Source: Microcoleus sp. FACHB-61
GTDB lineage: Bacteria; Cyanobacteriota; Cyanobacteriia; Cyanobacteriales; Microcoleaceae
Direction of reading: 5' to 3'
Assembly (NCBI GenBank): GCA_014695295.1
Contig: JACJNY010000025.1
Coordinates: 124,001-188,000, forward strand
Length of the DNA: 64,000 nucleotides
Part shown: piece after piece, positions 27,050 through 36,049 of the stretch
Layout: each line of letters starts with the position of its first letter
Numbering within the stretch: position 1 is the first letter of the stretch
Translations under genes and position numbers: made by a program
The notes under the pieces: model-generated
What the model saw: the letters and a program-made list of their open reading frames with translations, nothing else
Databases searched by the model: none
What the model was told of the DNA's origin: nothing

Positions 27050-28168
27050 TCAAACCTCCTCATCAACAACAACTCCCCCTTGTGTCAGCAGTTTATGCAA
27101 GTTGAGAACAGCGATGATTTTTTCTTCGTAAAAAGCGGTACCCCGGAGATATTCGCGGTTTGCCGAATTTAGTGCAGCAGGAATAGTCGCAAGATCGGCC
27201 ACATTTACAAATATAATACTTAAGATTTCGTCAACCACTATACCAACGACCAAATCTTCAATTTCAACAACGAGCGCCTTAGATAGAGATTTTGTATCCG
27301 CCGACATATTTAAAACATTCCGAATATCGACTAGCGTCAGAATCTCGCCGCGCAAATTCATATTTCCAATAATGCGATCGGGAGTGCAAGGAATCGGAGT
27401 TACTTGGCGAATGTCAGCAAATTCCCGCACTACTTCTAGATTAATACCAAAGTATTCGCCGTTCAAAACAACCAGCGCCAGCGACATATTAATTGCCGCA
27501 GAATCTCCGCGATCGCCCAATAGCTTCAAATTGTTAGCTCGCTCTCGAAAAATGGCTTTTTCTTCCGGCGTAGCATTCGGACAAAAAACGTGAGGCTGGC
27601 TCAAAACTTTAGCATCTTCCGCTAACAATTTTGGATTTATTCCTAAGGGCAAATTTTTGCCCTCTACCTTGCCTGCTGCCGCCCAAGAGTGTGCACCGCT
27701 AGCAGAAACTGGCATTTCTGCCCCTGTTTTGTCGGGAGAATATCCAATTAAACCATCGAGATTGAGCAGCATGATAATATCGCCTTCACAGCGGGCAAAT
27801 CCAGCGAAAAAACGATGGGACGCCTCTGCCTTGTCTCGCCCGTAAGATAGCTGCGGAGTTATCGCGCTTTCGGGGATATGCTTAACTTCGCTAACTTCAT
27901 TGACAATGATGGCAACTCGAAATTCTTGCCATTCTATGACGATCGCGCTATCTGTCAAACAATATCCTTGCCAGAGATATCCGAAACGGAGATTTAGATC
28001 CATTACGGGCAGAATTTCGCCCCTGAGATCGATCGCCCCGACAATATCTTGAGGCGCTTCGGCGATGGGTGTGAGTTCCGGCAGAAAGAAAATTTCCCGA
28101 ACGCAGCCGACTTCTACACCGCAGAGCAAACCGTTCTGTTTAAATATAAGATACGGCTTAGTTTCCAT
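27050..28168 (-). CDS. Tandem CheW-domain scaffold protein, 372 aa
   Basis: Two CheW domains in one chain. The first (~1-150) contains VGAIDLRGEILPVMDLN; the second (~225-370) contains IGNMNLRGEILTLVDIRN, both the classical strand pair of CheW. They are joined by a ~70-residue linker. CheW couples receptors to CheA, so a double CheW may bridge the two receptor types or replace the two separate CheW proteins of Wsp-like systems. CAGGG is 6 nt before ATG. The gene lies downstream of cheR and upstream of the receptors, separated from the latter by a MITE-bearing gap. Confidence 0.92.
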   Translation of the reverse strand: METKPYLIFKQNGLLCGVEVGCVREIFFLPELTPIAEAPQDIVGAIDLRGEILPVMDLNLRFGYLWQGYCLTDSAIVIEWQEFRVAIIVNEVSEVKHIPESAITPQLSYGRDKAEASHRFFAGFARCEGDIIMLLNLDGLIGYSPDKTGAEMPVSASGAHSWAAAGKVEGKNLPLGINPKLLAEDAKVLSQPHVFCPNATPEEKAIFRERANNLKLLGDRGDSAAINMSLALVVLNGEYFGINLEVVREFADIRQVTPIPCTPDRIIGNMNLRGEILTLVDIRNVLNMSADTKSLSKALVVEIEDLVVGIVVDEILSIIFVNVADLATIPAALNSANREYLRGTAFYEEKIIAVLNLHKLLTQGGVVVDEEV

Positions 28169-28191
28169 ATTTACCCTGAGACTTTATTTAC

Positions 28192-28270
28192 TAGGACTTG
28201 CGAAAAAAAACCCGTTTCTACTATTTTATTGGGTTGGGCAGCGAGGCATCTACAAAGAAACCGGGTTCTT
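28192..28270. repeat. GGACTTGCG / AAACCGGGTT dispersed repeat
   Basis: CTAGGACTTGCGAAAAAAAA followed by CCCGTTTCT, a ~40-nt middle, and AAGAAACCGGGTTCTT. Same family as 12036, 14781 and 51349. It sits in the spacer between cheR and the CheW-CheW gene. Confidence 0.65.
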
Positions 28271-28286
28271 AGCTTGTCCCGGCGCG

Positions 28287-29945
28287 TCAGTTTTGTTGGC
28301 TGTAGAATTTTACTAATTTTTTTTTAACCTCCATCAATACTTGACTCGCTGTCATTTTTCCCTCCTGATCGATCGTAGTATTGGGCGGGAGTTTTTTGAG
28401 AAGATCGCAAGATGAATTGTACATTTTAATAGCTATATTTAGCTTACCTTCTTTATGGTATATATTCCCTAGTTCTAGATAAGCTAAAACAAAATACGGG
28501 CAAAGATAAATAGTTTTTTTCAATAATAATTTAGCTTTTTCCAAGTCGCCCTGTTCTTCAGCAATGTGAGCTTGCAAATAATAGGGAAATACTGACATAG
28601 CATCTGCTTTGCTAGCTCGCTTGCAGTGTTCTATCGCCTGAGAATACTTACCTAAATTCGCATAAATCCTAGCCAATAAATAATTTCCATCAAAAGTCTG
28701 AGATTGCAGAGATAACGCCTGTTGTGCCTTGTCTATCGCCTCAGTATAATCTTTATTCTTCAAGCATTTTTTTGCTTCTAAAATTAGCATTAAATAAGTT
28801 TTTTGCGAGTTTTTTTCTACAAGAGGGTGTGAAAATGCCTCATCCTTACGCGCCAAATCTCCATTCACATAGGGAGTTCCCAGCGTATTTACCAACCCAG
28901 TATCTGCTGTTAACAGCGACCCGATATCCGCAAGATTGCCGTTAGCAAAACTAGCTAGCAGAGTTCGCCCCGGTAGCAACTGACCGCTGTCATCGTCAAC
29001 TCCCCCTCCCTTTCCCGATTCCACAAGCGCCGATTTCGCCTTGGATGCTGATGCAATCCAAGACTCTATTTTACCTGGTTCCTCCCCTAGGACATTCTTG
29101 ACTTGATAAACAACCGACTCCGGGAAAACCTTTGGTTGAAAATCGTGCATCACGTGATTGTGAACTTCAGCGTGACCAGTCATTAAATATCCTCCAGGTC
29201 TCAGCGTTTTGGCAAACTTTCTCAAGACCTGTGAAATATATTGATCTTCAAAATAAACAAAAACATTTCTGCACAGGATCAAATCCATGTTATTAATATC
29301 TGTGTAAATATTAGGAAAATTATCGGTTACTAAATTTAGACAGCTAAAGCTAACTAATTTTCGCAAATTCCAGTCGATTTTCCAATCGATTTTCCGCTTC
29401 TCGAAATACCGCCTTTGCAGTTCCGGGTCAACCAAGCGAAACGACCAAAGGCTGTAAATTCCTCGCTGCGCTTTTTCTATTACTTCTTGATTGATATCTG
29501 TACCTAAAACTAAAATATTCCATTTTTCCCAATCAGGAATTAGCTGTTTTAAAATAATAACTAAAGAATAAGGTTCTTCACCTGTCGAGCAGCCGGCACT
29601 CCAGATTCGCAGTGTTGGCTTAATTCCCAATGTCTCGTGCAATTTTCTTTTATGAGCTATCAATTCAGGGAAAATAACTTTTTCCAGCAGCGAAAACTGT
29701 CCTTTGTCCCGCATGAAATAACTTTCGTTGGTTGTCAGCAGCAACGCGAGTTCTCGCCATTCGCTTTGACTTTCCAGACTCGGGTCGGCTAACATTTGAT
29801 AATACTTCTCGGGAAAGGGTATTTTTACAGCTTTCATCCGGGTCAAAAGTTTTTGAGAGAAAGCCGATCGCTCTTGCGGGCGAATTTGTAAACCCGTGTG
29901 AGCCGCAATTAATTGAACAAATAAGTTAATTTGTGCATCATTCAT
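28287..29945 (-). CDS. cheR: CheR-type chemoreceptor methyltransferase with C-terminal TPRs, 552 aa
   Basis: Residues ~1-275 are CheR: the N-terminal helical domain with TTNESYFMRD, the SAM-binding motif IWSAGCSTGEEPYSL, LCRNVFVYF and LRPGGYLMTGHAE. After a low-complexity linker, residues ~410-530 hold three to four TPRs (DYTEAIDKAQQALSL, GKYSQAIEHCKRA, GDLEKAKLLLKK, GKLNIAIKMYNSS). This is the WspC-like architecture; the TPRs probably tether the enzyme to the receptor array. ATG 29945 is preceded by GCAGGG. The open frame extends 37 codons upstream without conserved sequence. It is the first gene of the cluster. Confidence 0.94.
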   Translation of the reverse strand: MNDAQINLFVQLIAAHTGLQIRPQERSAFSQKLLTRMKAVKIPFPEKYYQMLADPSLESQSEWRELALLLTTNESYFMRDKGQFSLLEKVIFPELIAHKRKLHETLGIKPTLRIWSAGCSTGEEPYSLVIILKQLIPDWEKWNILVLGTDINQEVIEKAQRGIYSLWSFRLVDPELQRRYFEKRKIDWKIDWNLRKLVSFSCLNLVTDNFPNIYTDINNMDLILCRNVFVYFEDQYISQVLRKFAKTLRPGGYLMTGHAEVHNHVMHDFQPKVFPESVVYQVKNVLGEEPGKIESWIASASKAKSALVESGKGGGVDDDSGQLLPGRTLLASFANGNLADIGSLLTADTGLVNTLGTPYVNGDLARKDEAFSHPLVEKNSQKTYLMLILEAKKCLKNKDYTEAIDKAQQALSLQSQTFDGNYLLARIYANLGKYSQAIEHCKRASKADAMSVFPYYLQAHIAEEQGDLEKAKLLLKKTIYLCPYFVLAYLELGNIYHKEGKLNIAIKMYNSSCDLLKKLPPNTTIDQEGKMTASQVLMEVKKKLVKFYSQQN

Positions 29946-30276
29946 ATCAACCCTGCTAAATGTGTTTAGATATAATCTGCTATTATCTGGAATTGGTAAT
30001 GCAGGATTGGCTAGGCATTTGAGCCGATCGCACTCACAAACAAGATACCTACGCAAATAATATCATGTCCGGTCGATCGACCCCACGGTTCGGGTCGAGG
30101 CCAGTTGACGCTTAGCTGCTGCCACTCTTAAATATCGGGCGTGAACCCGCCCCGACAAGAATTATCGTGAATTTAGCGCGCATGATATCAAAGGCAAAAG
30201 GTAGAAAACAGAAGCCGGGAAAAAATTCGGCCGTTTGCTTTCTACCTTCTGCCTTCAAAGGCACCAATCTCCAACT
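29946..30276. other. 331-bp gene-free region upstream of the chemosensory cluster
   Basis: It contains CGTGAACCCGCCCCGA (30139-30154), a member of a dispersed family also at 59957-60013, and a long hairpin (30191-30255). The promoter of the cluster presumably lies close to 29946-30060. Confidence 0.5.
30191..30255 (-). terminator. Long imperfect hairpin after ycf45
   Basis: 30191-30209 (AAGGCAAAAGGTAGAAAAC) and 30237-30255 are inverted repeats with two mismatches, enclosing a GCCG...CGGC stem. It lies just past the ycf45 stop and is a plausible transcription end for the ldpA-ycf45 unit. Confidence 0.45.
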
Positions 30277-32043
30277 TTAAGCTGGATAAATGCGCAGGCG
30301 GCGATTGGGTTCTTCCCCAAAACTGTGGGATTTCAGGTGATAGTGTTCCACAAGTTCGTGCTGCATTTTGCGGACATTGGGAGAACGGGGCAGGAGTTCC
30401 ACCGGCTGTCCCTTGGGAATGACAATTTGCTCGACTGCCAAGCGGGTTTCTTCGAGAGCTTCGATCTCATCAGAAGAACCGCTGCGGGCGAATAAGGCGA
30501 GGTCTGCCACTTCCGGGGTGCCCGGGTCATCCATGTCCAACAGGCGCCGCAAAGCTCTCGCTACGTGGGGTATAGTGCCGGCCTTAATTGTGTGCAGGGG
30601 AACTTGGCGAGTTTTGGCCAAGTGCCTCAATTTCGACTGGTTCCGAACGTTCGATCGCAAAGCCAAAACCACGTCAGCACTCTCAATATCCTTCGTCAGC
30701 AGCACCGGCAGGTTCAGCGTTGAAATCACCTGTTCGAGCTGGTGGCGAGGTATGCCGTAAGGATAAACGTGGAGGGGCAAATCTTCGCCGTTAGGGCCGA
30801 CATTATGGGAATAGCGTCCGGGGTTGGGTACTGGTTCGACGGACAGGGATTCTTCGAGCAGTTGCTCGAAATACCGAGTCTCCGAAACCGGCGCGCTCTT
30901 AGCAGCGAAGTTATCGCTGGGAGCGGGCATCGGCACCATTTTGCCAGCGCTCCGCCACCCAGAGATCGGTGTGACGGGCCGCATTGCCGATACAGAAGCC
31001 GGGCCGCCGGAAGCTGGCATCCCCGGAAACCGGGCGGGGGGAGCGGCCGACTCGCGCTCGATAATTACTTCTCCAGTATCGGTGACGCTTCTGATTTGCT
31101 CGTTCGGTTCGCGTCCCCGCAGCAGAGTGTCGATCGCATCTGCAACTCGCTCATGTATTACCCAGCGCTGGCGTTCCAGCATTTCGACGGCTATTTCAAA
31201 AGTTGGCGGTGATTTGCGCTCCAAAACCGTCTTTTGAGAACCGCGGCGCCTTGCTTCGTCATCTCCCAGCGTCACCGCTTGGATGCCCCCAATTAAATCG
31301 GCCAGAGTCGGGTTTTTCATCAAGTTTTCGAGCCGGTTCCCGTGGGCGGTACCGACCAACTGCACGCCCCTTTCGGCGATCGTCCGAGCCGCCAAAGCTT
31401 CGAGCTCCGTGCCGATTTCGTCAATCACGATCACTTCCGGCATATGGTTTTCCACTGCTTCGATCATGACTTGGTGCTGGAGTTCGGGGCGGGAAACTTG
31501 CATTCTGCGAGCTCTGCCGATCGCTGGGTGGGGAATATCTCCATCTCCGGCAATTTCGTTGGAGGTGTCGATGATTACCACCCGTTTTTCCAAGTCATCG
31601 GCGAGCACGCGGGCAATTTCGCGCAGGGCCGTGGTTTTGCCGACTCCGGGGCGACCGAGCATCAAAATTGACTGACCGGTTTCCACTAAATCGCGGATAA
31701 TGCCGATCGTCCCGAACACAGCGCGGCCAACCCTCAAAGTCAGACCGATAATCTCGCCGCTGCGGTTGCGCAGGGCGCTAATTCGGTGCAGGGTTTGCTC
31801 GATACCGGCTCGGTTGTCGCCGCCGAAGTGGCCGACTCGTTCGATGCAATAGTTGAGGTGTGCCTTGGAAACCGGCATTTGGGAAAGAGGTTCGGCCAAG
31901 GATGGAAAACGAGCTTCTGGTCGGCGGCCCAAATCCATGACAATCTCAATGAGATTGTTGCGCTGCGGGTGCTGCTCTAAGGGCTGCCGGATCTCATCTG
32001 GCACGATGTCTAATAATCTGTTGAGGTCGTCTGTAATCTGCAT
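30277..32043 (-). CDS. ycf45: Ycf45: SpoIIIAA-like AAA ATPase with C-terminal R3H domain, 588 aa
   Basis: The ATPase has the Walker A GRPGVGKTTALRE, Walker B-like VIVIDEIGTE and a sensor region VQLVGTAHGN. A proline/alanine-rich linker (~330-400) follows, then the C-terminal HELVEHYHLKSHSFGEEPNR segment fits an R3H single-stranded nucleic-acid-binding domain. Ycf45 is conserved in cyanobacteria and some plastids; its function is not settled. ATG 32043 is preceded by GAGGCGA; an in-frame TTG further up would add residues without conservation. It follows ldpA on the same strand across a heptamer-filled spacer. Confidence 0.93.
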   Translation of the reverse strand: MQITDDLNRLLDIVPDEIRQPLEQHPQRNNLIEIVMDLGRRPEARFPSLAEPLSQMPVSKAHLNYCIERVGHFGGDNRAGIEQTLHRISALRNRSGEIIGLTLRVGRAVFGTIGIIRDLVETGQSILMLGRPGVGKTTALREIARVLADDLEKRVVIIDTSNEIAGDGDIPHPAIGRARRMQVSRPELQHQVMIEAVENHMPEVIVIDEIGTELEALAARTIAERGVQLVGTAHGNRLENLMKNPTLADLIGGIQAVTLGDDEARRRGSQKTVLERKSPPTFEIAVEMLERQRWVIHERVADAIDTLLRGREPNEQIRSVTDTGEVIIERESAAPPARFPGMPASGGPASVSAMRPVTPISGWRSAGKMVPMPAPSDNFAAKSAPVSETRYFEQLLEESLSVEPVPNPGRYSHNVGPNGEDLPLHVYPYGIPRHQLEQVISTLNLPVLLTKDIESADVVLALRSNVRNQSKLRHLAKTRQVPLHTIKAGTIPHVARALRRLLDMDDPGTPEVADLALFARSGSSDEIEALEETRLAVEQIVIPKGQPVELLPRSPNVRKMQHELVEHYHLKSHSFGEEPNRRLRIYPA

Positions 32044-32080
32044 TCGCCTCGATGTGTTCGGTGACGTTTTCAACTTTTTA

Positions 32081-32160
32081 GTCAGTTGTCAGTTGTCAGT
32101 TGTCATTTGCCAGTTGTTTTTTACTTGTAACTAATGACTAATGACTAATGACTAATGACT
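32081..32160. repeat. Heptamer arrays between ldpA and ycf45
   Basis: GTCAGTT repeated about three times (32081-32108) and TAATGAC repeated four times (32131-32160). The second array ends 6 nt before the ldpA stop region. Confidence 0.85.
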
Positions 32161-32165
32161 TCTGA

Positions 32166-33317
32166 CTAAAATTCTTTGAGCTGGGAAACTAGAGAACGAG
32201 CTAAATTCACGGCCTCCCAGAGAAGTTCTGGGACGGCTTCGAGCTGAGGTAGCCGAGATGTTTGAACTCCGGCTGCTGGCCGCGCGGCTGCCACCGGAAC
32301 GGCATAGGCTCGATCGCTCTGCATCGTTTCTAATTGTTCTAAAACTGGCGATAGCAAAACCCTGGCATAGCTGCCGTAAGCTACACCTGCAATGTATGGG
32401 ACAGGGGGAACTGAAAAATTTTTCCCGCCATCCTTCATCAGTCCGTCGGCTCTCAGCTTGCTGACAGTGTGAGCATTAGTGCCGCCTGCAAGTTGCACGT
32501 ATCCCGGCAACTGGGCAGCCAAAACTTTTTGACCGAGTTTGACCGCGGCTCTAGTAGTTCCTGTTCCGATATCTCCGCTCATTGGCCTACCGTCGGTTTG
32601 CCAAATTAGGGGACAAGGAAGGGGGGAAATTATTTGATAGAGTGTCCGCAAATAATCAATCAAACCGTCTCCATCGGGGCAACTAATTGCTATTAGCTTG
32701 AGTTGACCGACCCAGGGAGCTATGCTCGACCAAAGTCGCCCAAAATCTGCCTCTCTGCCTACTTGCGTGTGGATTTCTAGGGCGTCGGCACCGGATTGCA
32801 AGATTAAAGGTGCGATCGCCGCGGGAGCAGACACGTAAGAACGAGTATAAATCAGTTGGCTCGGACAAATCGGCAGACAGCGACCGCAGCCATAGCACTG
32901 CTGGTCTATCACCCCGGAAAAACCACTGCCAGCACTCTGAAAAACTATTGCTTCGGCTGGACATATTTTTTCGCACGGCCGCCAGCAGTCCACCGGACAA
33001 TCGGCTGGGTTGAATTCGGCTTTGCGAAAATGCGGGTCTTCCCCATCATTTAAACTCACCATCAGCCACGGCAACCCTTTGCCGCCAAACCTGCGGTTTT
33101 GAGTTCTTGCCTGTAATTCGCTGGCCACTTGTAGGGCTTCTTTCGCTGCTGCGACGGCGGCGGGATCTGCCGCGACATCGATACAGTCAGCGCCTGCTAA
33201 GGTGTAAGCCAAGGTGAGATTCCGTACAGCAGGTAGATGCTGAAAGCTCGCCCCACAGATCAGCTTGAACCAATGGCCACCTTTTAATGAGTTTAGGGGA
33301 TGATAATGTTCTGTCAC
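32166..33317 (-). CDS. ldpA: LdpA, iron-sulfur redox input protein of the circadian clock, 383 aa
   Basis: It carries two 4Fe-4S-type cysteine clusters, CPVDCWRPCEKICP and CYGCGRCLPICP, in the middle of a ~380-residue protein that begins MTEHYHPLNSLKGGHWFKL, matching LdpA. LdpA senses redox/light state and tunes circadian period through the Kai/CikA complex in Synechococcus. The length fits the family and the cysteines are intact. The following gene on the same strand is ycf45; I recall this neighbourhood as common in cyanobacteria. No kai gene lies in the window. Confidence 0.95.
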   Translation of the reverse strand: MTEHYHPLNSLKGGHWFKLICGASFQHLPAVRNLTLAYTLAGADCIDVAADPAAVAAAKEALQVASELQARTQNRRFGGKGLPWLMVSLNDGEDPHFRKAEFNPADCPVDCWRPCEKICPAEAIVFQSAGSGFSGVIDQQCYGCGRCLPICPSQLIYTRSYVSAPAAIAPLILQSGADALEIHTQVGREADFGRLWSSIAPWVGQLKLIAISCPDGDGLIDYLRTLYQIISPLPCPLIWQTDGRPMSGDIGTGTTRAAVKLGQKVLAAQLPGYVQLAGGTNAHTVSKLRADGLMKDGGKNFSVPPVPYIAGVAYGSYARVLLSPVLEQLETMQSDRAYAVPVAAARPAAGVQTSRLPQLEAVPELLWEAVNLARSLVSQLKEF

Positions 33318-33773
33318 CCTTATATGCTAATCCTTTCAGCTAAAAATTACTATGTGGAAATCTCTACTTAATTTTAAAATTTAGGCGGGTACAAGCTGGA
33401 AACGCTACTGATAGCAGTAGCTCTGGCGCTGTTGGCTCTATATGTAGAGTTCTGCCTTAATTTTTTTTCTAAATTTGATTTTTTTGAGAGCGGCTGCTGA
33501 GGGGCGATTTTGTGATTCGGCGATCGGCTTTAGTTACAGGCAGACTTTCAATTATATCATAGTTGGGTGGCTTTGGCAAGGAAACAGTAGGGTAGAGATT
33601 TTTTTTGAAGTTGCCGTGCAGCGGCAATTGCCATAAAGTTCGATCGAGCGAAAGAAAGCCATCGACTTATCGATCCCCGTAGGGACACAGCACTGCCGTG
33701 TCCCTACTGCACTTCATAAACCTGGGATACGCTGTAAATTCATCTGCGTTAATCTGCGATTCAACTAGCTATA
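33318..33773. other. 456-bp gene-free region
   Basis: It contains a T-rich segment (33455-33485), a small GTTGCCGTGCAGCGGCAA hairpin (about 33611-33628) and the dispersed palindrome at 33679-33707. No gene is visible. Confidence 0.55.
33679..33707. repeat. 29-nt dispersed palindrome
   Basis: GTAGGGACACAGCA, one central base, then TGCCGTGTCCCTAC. There is one mismatch to a perfect palindrome. Same family as 1741 and 40284. Confidence 0.8.
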
Positions 33774-35096
33774 CTACTTGCTCAGCCGCTTGTAAACCGT
33801 AGCCAAAGCATGGCTATCTCCCACATTTCCCGGAAACAAAACAACTGGTAAATTGGGAAACAGAGGATGATCGGCCTCGGTTTTTACCACCGAACAACCT
33901 GCAATAATTTGACCGATTTGCCTGACACTTTTGAGCGACAACCCGGTACTCAAAACATCATTAGAAGTAATGCCGCCCTTGCTAATTAAAAAGCCGATAT
34001 CCGCAGGCAGTCCCCGCACGATATCCATCAATAAAGCAGAAACCGCCTCTCCAAATTTTAACCGGACTTCTGCATTTTCAAATTCGAGTTCCTTGCGGCT
34101 GGTATAAATTACAGGCGTTTTGCCATCGGCATGAGCAGTGCGGACTTTTTCGAGAATTTCATCGAGCATTTGGGGGCGATACTCTGGTGAATCTTCTAGC
34201 AAGTGAGATACATCTATTTCAATGCTAACTATCTTGGGTTCTTTTAACAAGCGCTCCAATTGTTCAGTAGTTTTCTTAACGTGGGAACCAACTATTACTG
34301 CACCGGGTTTGCCGCCCCTGACGTATTTAGCCATTTCGTCGGCGGCTACTGGCTGCGGGCCGAGGTCAGCTAAAGATGTTAAAATACTCGCAGCACTGCG
34401 GAATAAAAACTTTTTGCCTTGACTGGCTGCATCGAGAATGTGTTTGGCAAATGTGTCTAAATCGCCTTGGCTTTGGCCGTCAACAACTGCACATTGGTTG
34501 TCTTTCATATCCATCAGTCGATCTAAACTTCCGTAGCGAATGTCTCCGAGTAAAATGCGATCGACTGCATCAGCAGGGATGCGACCTTTGGTTTTTTCTT
34601 CTACATAGTCTGGCAGGTAACTGTGACTGTAGCCGAAGACAGAATCTTTGGCAAATTCGGTTTCGTGTACTGGTGTCGGGACGCTGTTAACTACTAGGTA
34701 GTGCACGCTGTGGCGGGTAATTCTGCCTCCTTCAAAAAAGGCGGGAATTAGAAAATGGGCGTCGAAGGGGCCGAGTTCTTCGGCGATCGCGTCGGTTTCG
34801 ATGGGATAGTGGCCCCGCAGGGTAGAATCGGAACGGCTAACTATTAGGAAGTCTTCGATTTTTTCGCTCGCGATTGCCTTTTTGAGATTTTGGCACACTT
34901 CGCGGGTGACGGAGGCTGCTTTTTCGGGAGTTAGCGATCGAGTATTTGTCAGTATGAAGAAAATCGGACACTTGTCCCGCAGCCCCAAACGCAGGGTGTC
35001 TTCGTCCCAACGTGTCAGCAGCAAGCAACTGTGCACGGTTTGAGAACCTGTCGGATCGTCGTCGAGAACTATAATCTTGGGTTTGGCAGAAGACAT
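33774..35096 (-). CDS. Four-carbon acid sugar kinase family (DUF1537), 440 aa
   Basis: The N-terminal domain (LDDDPTGSQTVHS, SRSDSTLRGHYP) and C-terminal nucleotide-binding domain (FLISKGGITSNDVLS, LPVVLFPGNVGD) match the two-domain DUF1537 kinases. These phosphorylate four-carbon acid sugars such as threonate/erythronate in catabolic pathways. No partner aldolase, dehydrogenase or isomerase is nearby, so the in vivo substrate is open. The gene is apparently monocistronic. A perfect 22-bp palindrome lies 39 bp before the ATG and may control it. Confidence 0.9.
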   Translation of the reverse strand: MSSAKPKIIVLDDDPTGSQTVHSCLLLTRWDEDTLRLGLRDKCPIFFILTNTRSLTPEKAASVTREVCQNLKKAIASEKIEDFLIVSRSDSTLRGHYPIETDAIAEELGPFDAHFLIPAFFEGGRITRHSVHYLVVNSVPTPVHETEFAKDSVFGYSHSYLPDYVEEKTKGRIPADAVDRILLGDIRYGSLDRLMDMKDNQCAVVDGQSQGDLDTFAKHILDAASQGKKFLFRSAASILTSLADLGPQPVAADEMAKYVRGGKPGAVIVGSHVKKTTEQLERLLKEPKIVSIEIDVSHLLEDSPEYRPQMLDEILEKVRTAHADGKTPVIYTSRKELEFENAEVRLKFGEAVSALLMDIVRGLPADIGFLISKGGITSNDVLSTGLSLKSVRQIGQIIAGCSVVKTEADHPLFPNLPVVLFPGNVGDSHALATVYKRLSK

Positions 35097-35134
35097 ACTG
35101 ACCTGGTTGTTAACGTCTCCTTTCCAAGATATCC

Positions 35135-35156
35135 TTACCTGTTACGTAACAGGTAA
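35135..35156. promoter_or_regulatory. 22-bp perfect palindrome, candidate operator
   Basis: TTACCTGTTAC (35135-35145) is followed immediately by its reverse complement GTAACAGGTAA. It is 39 bp upstream of the DUF1537 kinase start. It is not GTA-N8-TAC (NtcA). The exact two-fold symmetry suits binding of a dimeric repressor or activator. The regulator is unknown. Confidence 0.55.
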
Positions 35157-35284
35157 AAATTTACAATTATGATATTTCTTAACAATTCTCATAACTCATA
35201 AATTTTTAAATGTGTTTGAGTTCGATCGGTTCAGTAAAGTGCGCGTTGCTACTGGGTAAGATGCGCACGCAGCCGTGCACGCTA

Positions 35285-35953
35285 CTAAATTTTGCCATTT
35301 TTTAAATTAGTAGCGTTTCGATCTTGCAACTTTTTCATTTCTGCTTGAACTCCCACGGCTATCTGCAAAGCTTCGTTGAGCAATCGCCCTTGTTCGCTGG
35401 CTCGATCGCTAATTTGCAGGGAATTCAATGTTCTCAAATTATTGGCAAACAATTCGGAGTTAGTAGCGACAAATTTTTTGTTTTCCCTGAGAATTCTCTC
35501 GGTTTTCAAAGCTCGCACTAAATCGTCTCTGATTAGCTGCAACGCTTGAATGACTTTTGCCCGATCGCCTATTTTGACTTCTGCATTGCCGGCATCTTCT
35601 ATCCGATCATTAATATCGATCGCTTCGATTATACCATTATAGCGATCGACATCATCAAAAAGATTGATTAAATGTGTGTTTTGCCGGCTGTACCGAATTT
35701 TCCACGCATCCTCAAAGATTAAACCGACGATTGCAGCGAGGTGGACGGCGAACCACAACAAATAAGCTCTAGGAAATATTGCAACCAGCAGCCAACAACT
35801 GATTAGAACCAAAACAATTAAACCGACTGTTTTCAATGCTTCGCGGGCAAACTTACTCGCTGTCGGCGGCCGGTATACGCGATCGGGTCCCGCGCCAGTC
35901 AGGTGCTTGAGCTCACCGACAGTAATTTCTAATCCCTGAATGTCAGCTCGCAT
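35285..35953 (-). CDS. Hypothetical two-TM membrane protein with coiled-coil tail, 222 aa
   Basis: A short cytoplasmic N-terminus, two closely spaced hydrophobic helices (~42-62 and ~66-85), then a ~130-residue helical, charged C-terminal region (VIQALQLIRDDLVRALKTER, EALQIAVGVQAEMKKLQ). I do not recognise a family. It is divergent from the cysteine desulfurase gene, 96 bp apart, and shares that intergenic region for promoters. Confidence 0.75.
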   Translation of the reverse strand: MRADIQGLEITVGELKHLTGAGPDRVYRPPTASKFAREALKTVGLIVLVLISCWLLVAIFPRAYLLWFAVHLAAIVGLIFEDAWKIRYSRQNTHLINLFDDVDRYNGIIEAIDINDRIEDAGNAEVKIGDRAKVIQALQLIRDDLVRALKTERILRENKKFVATNSELFANNLRTLNSLQISDRASEQGRLLNEALQIAVGVQAEMKKLQDRNATNLKNGKI

Positions 35954-36049
35954 AAATCTTCACAAATATTTGTTAATTATAAAGTTTTGTAGTACAACAA
36001 GGGGCTCGTCTACAATAAACCTAACACTTTTTTCAACCAAAACTGCCCT

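Noticed and set aside
32081-32160. Possible CRISPR array from regularly spaced repeats (also 38384-38452, 54853-54952, 63134-63233)
   Set aside because: Units are 7 bp, contiguous and without spacers; these are STRR arrays. No cas genes are in the window.
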